Assembly: GCA_050260255.1 (NCBI GenBank)
Contig: JBLNBW010000260.1
Location: forward strand, 1 to 30,205
Direction: 5' to 3'
Origin: JAQGMV01 sp050260255
GTDB lineage: Bacteria; Pseudomonadota; Gammaproteobacteria; Burkholderiales; SG8-41
DNA length: 30,205 nucleotides
In this document: piece by piece, positions 24,157-30,205 of the stretch
How the letters are laid out: each line of letters begins with the position of its first letter
Numbering within the stretch: the first letter of the stretch is position 1
Position numbers and translations under genes: made by a program
Notes under the pieces: model-generated
What the model saw: the letters and a program-made list of their open reading frames with translations, nothing else
Told to the model about the DNA's origin: nothing
Database searches by the model: none

Positions 24157-26118
24157 ATGGCACAGAAGAAGTACGACGAAGCGTCGGTCAGGAAGCTACG
24201 GGGAATAGAGCCAGTCCAGCGGCTGCCGGGGATGTACACCCGGACCACCGACCCGACCCACATCATCCAGGAAGCGATCGACAACGCGGCCGACGAGGCT
24301 TTCGGCGGCCACGCGAACCGCATCGACGTCACGTTGCACCGCGACGGCTCGGTGAGCGTATCGGACAACGGCCGCGGCATACCGGTCGGCATGCATCCGG
24401 AAGAGAAGATACCGACCGTGCAGCTCGTTTTCACCGAGCTTCACGCCGGCGCGAAGTTCTCCAAGACGGAGGCCGACGCGGCGTATAAGTTCTCCGGTGG
24501 TCTCCACGGCGTCGGCGTGTCCGTGACCAACGCGCTCTCCGAGCGACTGGAAGTGGAGGTGAAGCGCGAAGGCGGCGTGCACGTCATCGTGTTCGAGAAC
24601 GGCGAAGTGGCCCAGAAGTTGAAACGCATCGCCAATGCCGGACGCAACGAAACCGGCACGCGTCTGCGCATCTGGCCCAACAAGAAGTATTTCGACTCGC
24701 CGAAGGTGTCGCTGCCCGACCTCGAGCGCATCGTGCGATCGAAGGCCGTGCTGCTGCCCGGCGTGCAGGTGACGCTCAACATCGAAGGCGCCAAGGAAAC
24801 GACCACGCGCACGTGGAGCTATCCCGAGGGCATGAAGGGGTATCTGAAGGAGCTCCTCGCCGATACCGAGCCGGTGGCGCCGATCTTCGACGGCGAGAAA
24901 TACGTGCAGGAAGGCAACGGCTTCGCGCCGGGCGAAGGGGCCGGGTGGGCGTTCGCCTTCGTCGAGGAGCTCAAGGGCTACGGCGAGTCGTACGCGAACC
25001 TCATTCCGACACCGGCGGGCGGCACGCACGAGGCGGGGCTGCGCGACGGCGTGTTCGAGGCGGTCAAGGCGTTCGCCGAGCATCATAACATGATGCCGCG
25101 CGGGATCAAGCTGCAGTCGGACGACATCTGGTCGCGCACGGTATTCTTCCTGTCCGCGAAAGTGCTGGAGCCGCAGTTCCACGGCCAGACCAAGGAGAAG
25201 CTTTCGAATCGCGACGCGCTGAAGCTCGTCTCCAGCATGGTGCGCGACCCTTTCGAGCTGTGGCTGAACAGCCACGTCGATTACGGACGCAAGATCGCCG
25301 AGCTTGCGGTGAAGCAGGCCGTGGAGCGCTCGCGCTCGGTTACCAAGGTCGAGCGCAAGAAATCCTCGAGTGTCGTCATCCTGCCGGAGAAGCTCACCGA
25401 CTGCGAATCGACGGCGATCAGCGAGAACGAGCTGTTCCTCGTCGAAGGCGATTCGGCGGGCGGTTCGGCCAAGCAGGCGCGCGACAAACGCTTCCAGGCG
25501 ATCTACAAGATGCGCGGCAAGGCGCTCAACTCGTGGGAAGTGAAGCGTGAGCTGCTGTTCTCCAACGCCGAGATCCACGACATCGCTGTCGCAGTGGGCG
25601 TCGATCCGCACGGCGAGAACGACGAGCCGGATCTTTCCGGCCTGCGCTACGGCAAGATCGCTTCGATGACCGACGCGGACGTGGACGGCGCCCACATCTC
25701 GGTGCTGCTGCTCACGCTGTTCTACAGGCACTTCCCGAAGCTGATCGAGCGCGGCCACATCTACGTCGCGTGCCCGCCGCTGTACAAGGTGGACGTCCCC
25801 GGACAGGGTAAAAAGCCGGCGCGCAAGCTCTATGCGCTGGACGACGAAGAGCTGAAAAGCATACGCGAGCGCGCGCTCGACGACGGGGTGAAGCCCGAGG
25901 CGATCTCGGTGCAGCGCTTCAAGGGCCTGGGCGAAATGAATCCCGAGCAGCTGTGGGAGACGACGCTCTGCCCGGATACGCGGCGGCTCTTGCAGGTCCG
26001 CATCGAGGATCGCGAGCAGACGTACGCGCTGTTCAACATGCTCATGTCGAAGAAGGAAGCCGAGCGCCGTTGCGCTTGGATGGAAGAGAAAGGCGACCAG
26101 GTCGAGGCTGACGTATGA
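24157..26118 (+). CDS. parE: DNA topoisomerase IV subunit B
   Basis: This 653-residue GHKL-ATPase subunit of topoisomerase IV powers the decatenation of replicated chromosomes. The ATP site shows Glu39 and Asn43 (EAIDNAADEA), DNGRGIP (70-76) and GGLHGVGVS (114-122). The TOPRIM domain has EGDSAGG (from Glu430) and DADVDG (Asp506, Asp508, Asp510) for the catalytic magnesium. ATG 24157 gives the usual ParE start (MAQKKYDEASV); an upstream in-frame ATG would add an unconserved tail. TAAAAT at 24096-24101 may be a -10 box. It overlaps parC by 4 bp. It is called ParE rather than GyrB from its opening and pairing with parC. Confidence 0.96.
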   Translation: MAQKKYDEASVRKLRGIEPVQRLPGMYTRTTDPTHIIQEAIDNAADEAFGGHANRIDVTLHRDGSVSVSDNGRGIPVGMHPEEKIPTVQLVFTELHAGAKFSKTEADAAYKFSGGLHGVGVSVTNALSERLEVEVKREGGVHVIVFENGEVAQKLKRIANAGRNETGTRLRIWPNKKYFDSPKVSLPDLERIVRSKAVLLPGVQVTLNIEGAKETTTRTWSYPEGMKGYLKELLADTEPVAPIFDGEKYVQEGNGFAPGEGAGWAFAFVEELKGYGESYANLIPTPAGGTHEAGLRDGVFEAVKAFAEHHNMMPRGIKLQSDDIWSRTVFFLSAKVLEPQFHGQTKEKLSNRDALKLVSSMVRDPFELWLNSHVDYGRKIAELAVKQAVERSRSVTKVERKKSSSVVILPEKLTDCESTAISENELFLVEGDSAGGSAKQARDKRFQAIYKMRGKALNSWEVKRELLFSNAEIHDIAVAVGVDPHGENDEPDLSGLRYGKIASMTDADVDGAHISVLLLTLFYRHFPKLIERGHIYVACPPLYKVDVPGQGKKPARKLYALDDEELKSIRERALDDGVKPEAISVQRFKGLGEMNPEQLWETTLCPDTRRLLQVRIEDREQTYALFNMLMSKKEAERRCAWMEEKGDQVEADV

Positions 26119-28487
26119 CCACCGACGACAAAGCGAGAAAGACGGACGACCAGACGCTCGATCTCTTTTCGGGCGCAGGCGACGGTGGCGGCCATGGCGC
26201 GCCGCCCAATCCCAGCAGCATAGGCGGCGACGACTACATCGATATGGGCGCGTTCGCCGAGCGCAGCTATCTCACGTACGCCATGAGCGTCGTACGCGGC
26301 CGCGCGATTCCGAACGTCGAAGACGGACAGAAGCCCGTGCAACGTCGCATTCTGTATGCGATGCACGAGCTAGGCCTTCGTCCCGGCGTGCAGCACAGCA
26401 AGTCCGCGCGCATCGTCGGTGAAGTGCTCGGTAAGTACCATCCTCACGGCGACGCATCGACGTACGATGCGCTGGTGCGCATGGCGCAGGATTTCTCGCT
26501 GCGCTATCCGCTGATCGACGGGCAGGGCAACTTCGGCACGCAGGACGGCGACTCCGCCGCGGCTTACCGCTATACCGAAGCGCGCCTGACGCCTATTGCG
26601 GATCTGCTGCTGTCGGAAATCGATCAGGACACGGTCGATTTCCTGCCGAACTACGACGGCCGATTGAAGGAGCCGGAGCTGCTGCCGGCGCGGCTGCCGA
26701 TGCTGCTCTTGAACGGCGCATCGGGCGTTGCCGTCGGCATGGCGTGCGAGCTGCAGCCGCACAATCTGCGCGAAGTGGCCGAAGCGGCGGTCGCCGTCAT
26801 CAACCGTCCCAAGATTTCGGTCGAGCAGCTCATGGAAATCATCCAGGGGCCGGATTTTCCGGGTGGCGCGCAGATCATCAGCCCGCGTCAGGCGATCATC
26901 GATGCATACACTACGGGACGCGGGTCGCTGCGTGCGCGTTGCCGCTGGAAGATCGAGAACCTCGCACGCGGCCAGTGGCAGGTAGTGGTGTATGAGCTGC
27001 CGCCGACGACGTCCGCCAAGCGCGTGATGGAAGAGATCGAGGAGCTCACCAATCCCAAGCCCAAGGAAAAGGGCGGGAAGGTGAACGCCGCGCAGCAGAA
27101 TATGAAGCAGCTCATCCTCGGCGTGCTGGAGAAGGTGAACGACGAGTCAGACAAGGAAAACCGCGTGCGGCTCGTGTTCGAGCCGCGCTCGTCGCGTCAG
27201 GACCCCAACGAGTTCATGCGCCTCATGCTCGCGCACACGAGCCTGGAAGAAAACTTCCCGATCAACATGGTCGTGCTCGGACTCGACGGGCGGCCGGGAC
27301 GCAAGAACATCAAGGAGATGCTGGAGGAGTGGGGGCAGTTCCGCATCGGCACCGTCACCCGGCGCACCAAGTTCCGGCTGGGGCAGGTCGAGCGGCGCAT
27401 CCATATCCTCGAAGGCCGGCATATCGTCTTCCTGAACATCGACAAGGTGATCAAGGTCATCCGCGAGTCGGACGAGCCCAAGCCCGAGTTGATGAAGAAG
27501 TTCAATCTCACCGATGTCCAGGCGGAAGACATCCTCGAGATCCGGCTGCGGCAGCTTGCGCGGCTGGAAGGCATCAAGATTGAGCAGGAGCTGAAGGCGC
27601 TCAAGGTCGAGCGCAAGGAGCTGAAAGAGCTGCTCGGCGACGACGCTCTCATGAAGAAGCTCGTCGCGAAGGAAATCCGCGACGACGCGAAGAAGTACGG
27701 CGACGAACGCCGCACGCTGATCGAGGAAGCCGAGCGCGCGAGCGCCGAGCGGCAGATCGTCGACGAGCCGCTCACGATCATCGTTTCGCGCAACGGCTGG
27801 GTGCGCTCGCGCCAGGGCCACGGTCTCGACCTTTCGGGCGTCACCTACAAGGACGGCGACGGGCCGTACGCCGTGTTCGAGACGCGCTCGGTGCATTCGA
27901 TCGCCATGATCGACACGACGGGCCGCTCGTTCAGCATCCAGGCCGCGGATCTGCCCGGCGGCAAAGGCGACGGCGTGCCGCTGACGTCCTTCGTCGAGCT
28001 CGCGCCCGGCGCGCGCCTTGCGCACGTGGTGGATGCGCAGCCCGGCAGGAAGTACCTCGTCGCGAATTCCGCGGGCTACGGCTTCGTCGTCAAATCGGAA
28101 GATCTGCTCACGCGCATCAAAGCGGGCAAGTCGTTCATGACGCTGCAGGATGGCGAGACGATCGTACGGCCGGCGCTCGTGCCGGCATCGCCCCAGATGG
28201 TCGTGACGCTGTCCGAGCACGGCCGCATGCTGATGTTCACGGCCGACGAGCTGAAGGAGATGGGGCGCGGCCGCGGCATCACCCTCATGGGCCTCGACGC
28301 CGGCGAGAAGATGACGGCGGTCGGCTTCGCCGATTCGAAAGCCGTCACGGTGGTCGGGCTCACCCGCTCGGGCAAGGAAAAGACCGTCCGTGTGTCGGGC
28401 GCGGATCTGCAGAAGCACATTCTGCATCGCGCGCGCAAGGGGTGTCTCGTGCCGGGAATCGCCTCGCCGGTCGGCGTGAAGGACTAA
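26115..28487 (+). CDS. parC: DNA topoisomerase IV subunit A
   Basis: This 790-residue cleavage and rejoining subunit has a 40-residue Gly/Asp-rich N-terminal extension, then the winged-helix domain with QRRILYAMHELG and the active-site Tyr153 (YRYTEA). The quinolone-determining stretch reads HPHGDASTYD: the Escherichia coli Ser80 position is Ala114 and the Glu84 position is Asp118. A tower and long coiled-coil region follow (to about 560), then a beta-pinwheel C-terminal domain (about 565-785) with repeated GxG blades. The ATG overlaps the parE stop (ATGA). The absence of a GyrA-box and the partner gene favour ParC over GyrA. Confidence 0.95.
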   Translation: MTTDDKARKTDDQTLDLFSGAGDGGGHGAPPNPSSIGGDDYIDMGAFAERSYLTYAMSVVRGRAIPNVEDGQKPVQRRILYAMHELGLRPGVQHSKSARIVGEVLGKYHPHGDASTYDALVRMAQDFSLRYPLIDGQGNFGTQDGDSAAAYRYTEARLTPIADLLLSEIDQDTVDFLPNYDGRLKEPELLPARLPMLLLNGASGVAVGMACELQPHNLREVAEAAVAVINRPKISVEQLMEIIQGPDFPGGAQIISPRQAIIDAYTTGRGSLRARCRWKIENLARGQWQVVVYELPPTTSAKRVMEEIEELTNPKPKEKGGKVNAAQQNMKQLILGVLEKVNDESDKENRVRLVFEPRSSRQDPNEFMRLMLAHTSLEENFPINMVVLGLDGRPGRKNIKEMLEEWGQFRIGTVTRRTKFRLGQVERRIHILEGRHIVFLNIDKVIKVIRESDEPKPELMKKFNLTDVQAEDILEIRLRQLARLEGIKIEQELKALKVERKELKELLGDDALMKKLVAKEIRDDAKKYGDERRTLIEEAERASAERQIVDEPLTIIVSRNGWVRSRQGHGLDLSGVTYKDGDGPYAVFETRSVHSIAMIDTTGRSFSIQAADLPGGKGDGVPLTSFVELAPGARLAHVVDAQPGRKYLVANSAGYGFVVKSEDLLTRIKAGKSFMTLQDGETIVRPALVPASPQMVVTLSEHGRMLMFTADELKEMGRGRGITLMGLDAGEKMTAVGFADSKAVTVVGLTRSGKEKTVRVSGADLQKHILHRARKGCLVPGIASPVGVKD

Positions 28488-28494
28488 AAGCGAG

Positions 28495-28733
28495 AAGCCG
28501 CCGATGAATGTGGATGAACGCCGCTAGGCCAAGAGGCGTTACGGGCGTTCGTCGGCGGTTATCTGGTGCTTCCCGCCGAGTTCCTGGTTCGTATGCAGGT
28601 ACTCTATCGACAAACGTAGTCGAACTTCCGGGTCGGCGTTCCTACAGGAGTGCGAACCTCCGTGACTGTATGGAACAGTGGCCCTAGGAATCAGGACGCT
28701 TTCGTCTGCGTGTATCGGCGTTCATCGGCGGTT
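28495..28733. repeat. Inverted-repeat element between parC and a convergent gene
   Basis: The 263-bp convergent gap is filled by related CCGCCGATGAACG-type units. The left arm starts AAGCCGCCGATGAATG (28495) and runs to GAACGCCG (28523). The opposite orientation occurs twice, at 28541-28560 (GGCGTTCGTCGGCGGTT) and at the right end 28704-28733 (CGGCGTTCATCGGCGGTT). The first two arms alone can form a hairpin that may end parC transcription. Between them are smaller stems: AGTTCCTG/CAGGTACT (28580-28603) and TCGAC/GTCGA (28606-28622). No open reading frame or target duplication was found, so it is called a non-coding repeat, MITE-like in form only. Confidence 0.6.
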
Positions 28734-28750
28734 CCATTGCCGTTGGGTCT

Positions 28751-30205
28751 TTACCGCGTCGCGTAACCCAGGAACTCCTCGGGACTTACGCGCAGGGCGG
28801 CGCCGGTAGGACAGGCGCGCACGCAGGCGGGGCCGCCGGACAGGTCCTTGCACATGTCGCACTTCACCGCTTTCTTCATCTGATCCTTGCTCGCTGTGCG
28901 GCGCTCGCGCCCCGGCTCGGGCGTGAGTCCGGTGAGCAGCCACGCCCACAGACTCGGTGCGCGGCGTCTCGGATCCACGGGCGCGAGCTGAACCACGCCG
29001 TACGGGCAGTTGCGCTGGCAGTTGCCGCAGCCGATGCAGGTGTCGGCGATCACCACTTCACCGTTCGGGCTGCGATGGATCGCGTCGGGCGGGCAATCCT
29101 TCATGCAATGCGGGTTCTCGCAATGGCGGCATGTGGTCGGCACGTGGATGTTCGCGAAGGTCGGGCCCGCTTCCCGATCGAGCCGTGACGTGCCGTCGTG
29201 CGAGTCCGCGCACGCTTTCTCGCAGTTGTCGCAGCGTATGCACAGGCTCTCGTCGATGAGGAGCACGTCGGTCGCCTCGCCCAACCCCTGGCCGAGCAGG
29301 AATCCGATGAGATTGCCGGGATCCGTCTCGTTCTCGCGCCGCACGTTGCGCGACACGCGCTGGAATGCGCGCGCCTGCATTTCGTCGCGCAGCGCGACGT
29401 TGCGCTCCACCACCTTGTTGAAGTTGTCGACCTGGAGCAGGATCGTTTCGGTATTCACCGCGGCGCGTACGGTCGCCGTGCGACGCGCGTCGGAAAGCAG
29501 GGCCATTTCGCCGATGTAGTTGCCGGCGGCCACGTACGAGAGCACGACTTCCTTGCCGCCGATGTCGCGCACCACCATCACAGACCCGCGCCGGATGAGA
29601 TGCAGGCCATCGGGCTCGTCGCCCTCGCTGAATATCGTCTCGCCGGCCGCGTAAGCTTTGATCGCGGCACCTTGCACGATTTCGTCGAGGTCATCCTCGC
29701 TGATTTTTTGCGCGATATGGGTGCGCACGGCGCGGCGCAGAAAGGCCTGGTCGATCTGGCGGCGCACCGATTCGATGCTGCCGATCAACTTGAGCATCGA
29801 GCGGCGTGGCGTCTCGACGAGCACGCATCCGGAGCCGGCACGCACGGTGGCAGTGCGCCGACGCCCGGAGAGCAGCCCCATCTCGCCGAAGAAGTGGCCT
29901 TGCCCGAGCGGAATCTGCTTTACCGCGCCTTCGCTATCGACGGCCTCTACGAGGACCGTGCCGGCGACGATGGAGAAGAAGGTGTTGGTGTAATCGTCCT
30001 TCTGGAACACGATGTCGCCTTCGCGCGGCGTGCGCACGTCGCTGTCCAGCATGAACTCGCGCAGCTGCAGTGCAGTCATTTCGCGGAAGAGGGGTACGTT
30101 CTCCTGGATGCGGGCGAGCGCATCGGCCACGGTTCCCGCGGAAGGGAAGCTGCGGAACTTCGCTTTGAGCAGCGGCTCATCGGCGGGCTCGACCGGGTTG
30201 CCGCG
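28751..30205 (-). CDS. Tandem cyclic-nucleotide-binding domains fused to a four-cluster ferredoxin, 5'-truncated by the window
   Basis: The frame is open to the right edge, giving 484 visible residues; the first in-window start codon is GTG 30130, but 25 codons before it are also open (reading PADEPLLKAKFRSF), so the real start is probably outside. Numbered from GTG, two cNMP-binding domains occupy about 12-130 and 140-255, each with a full phosphate cassette: FGEMGLLSGRRRTATVRA (81-98) and IGEMALLSDARRTATVRA (206-223). A ferredoxin module follows (about 293-459) with 16 cysteines in four groups, 297/300/303/307, 334/337/342/346, 365/368/371/375 and 424/427/436/440, for four [4Fe-4S] clusters of the DmsB/HycB type. 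It probably links a nucleotide signal to electron transfer. Homologues often carry an N-terminal FAD/NAD(P) domain, which would lie beyond the edge. Confidence 0.85.
   Translation of the reverse strand, partial: RGNPVEPADEPLLKAKFRSFPSAGTVADALARIQENVPLFREMTALQLREFMLDSDVRTPREGDIVFQKDDYTNTFFSIVAGTVLVEAVDSEGAVKQIPLGQGHFFGEMGLLSGRRRTATVRAGSGCVLVETPRRSMLKLIGSIESVRRQIDQAFLRRAVRTHIAQKISEDDLDEIVQGAAIKAYAAGETIFSEGDEPDGLHLIRRGSVMVVRDIGGKEVVLSYVAAGNYIGEMALLSDARRTATVRAAVNTETILLQVDNFNKVVERNVALRDEMQARAFQRVSRNVRRENETDPGNLIGFLLGQGLGEATDVLLIDESLCIRCDNCEKACADSHDGTSRLDREAGPTFANIHVPTTCRHCENPHCMKDCPPDAIHRSPNGEVVIADTCIGCGNCQRNCPYGVVQLAPVDPRRRAPSLWAWLLTGLTPEPGRERRTASKDQMKKAVKCDMCKDLSGGPACVRACPTGAALRVSPEEFLGYATR

Noticed and set aside
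24196..25758. A 520-codon minus-strand frame opposite parE, and a similar one opposite parC (27147-28427)
   Set aside because: Both are antisense to topoisomerase IV genes with intact active sites and carry no recognisable domain.
24157..28487. Possible gyrB-gyrA rather than parE-parC
   Set aside because: The 4-bp overlap, the ParE-type opening and the lack of a clear GyrA-box in the C-terminal pinwheel favour topoisomerase IV.
28495..28733. Insertion sequence or CRISPR-like array
   Set aside because: There is no transposase frame and no target duplication, and the repeat units are inverted and irregular, without uniform spacers.

Overview
This GC-rich window carries chromosomal genes typical of a betaproteobacterium, most likely Burkholderiales. 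The pointers are an EarP/EF-P pair with Arg32 in EF-P, a Bug-family (TctC-like) periplasmic binding protein in a catabolic operon, a pxpABC operon, the small YqjD/YqjE/YqjK-type envelope cluster, and a parE-parC pair overlapping by 4 bp. No phage, integrase, transposase, CRISPR array, rRNA or tRNA was recognised. This is mainly an ordinary core and near-core region with a few accessory operons. Taxonomy is inferred from gene families only.

Layout. 1-1670 (+): the 3' end of a DsbA/FrnE-type oxidoreductase, then a membrane-anchored Ser/Thr kinase. 1754-3669 (-): LemA, a GIDE-domain membrane protein with an EF-hand, and a DUF1992/DnaJC28-like protein. 3840-8495 (+): a molybdopterin/4Fe-4S/DmsC-type complex best matched by cytoplasmic-side sulfite dehydrogenase SoeABC. 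8586-9593 (+): a yqjD-yqjE-yqjK-like trio. 9694-9978 (-): a Ser/Thr/Pro-rich small lipoprotein. 10137-11378 (+): an FMN-dependent alpha-hydroxy-acid dehydrogenase. 11562-12656 (+): an exported trypsin-like protease with TPRs. 12845-13051 (+): a cold-shock protein. 13105-15555 (-): pxpA-pxpB-pxpC (5-oxoprolinase). 15632-17380 (+): earP-efp. 17474-17968 (+): an RlpA-like DPBB protein. 17978-22852 (-): a tight operon of PrpF-like isomerase, MmgE/PrpD, Bug receptor and a second MmgE/PrpD. 23163-23960 (+): a ClpP-fold lipoprotein. 24157-28487 (+): parE-parC. 28751 to the right edge (-): a protein with two cyclic-nucleotide-binding domains and a four-cluster ferredoxin module, running off the window.

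How genes work together. SoeA, SoeB and SoeC form one electron-transfer complex: molybdenum site, Fe-S wire, quinone-side membrane anchor. PxpA/B/C act together to open 5-oxoproline to glutamate with ATP. EarP rhamnosylates Arg32 of the EF-P encoded just downstream, helping ribosomes through polyproline stretches. ParE and ParC form topoisomerase IV. The PrpF/MmgE-PrpD/Bug operon looks like uptake plus isomerisation, dehydration or decarboxylation of an unidentified di- or tricarboxylic acid, and is the least explained metabolic unit here.

Non-coding structure. Two unrelated dispersed-repeat families lie at gene ends. One is a 126-bp AATCCTGT-type element in two copies (1666-1791 and 11424-11549); the first copy supplies the last codons and stop of the DUF1992 gene. 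The other is a CCGCCGATGAACG-type inverted-repeat element filling the convergent gap after parC (28495-28733). Clear stem-loop/T-tract terminators follow cspA and efp. The cspA leader contains a terminator-like hairpin just upstream of the ribosome binding site.
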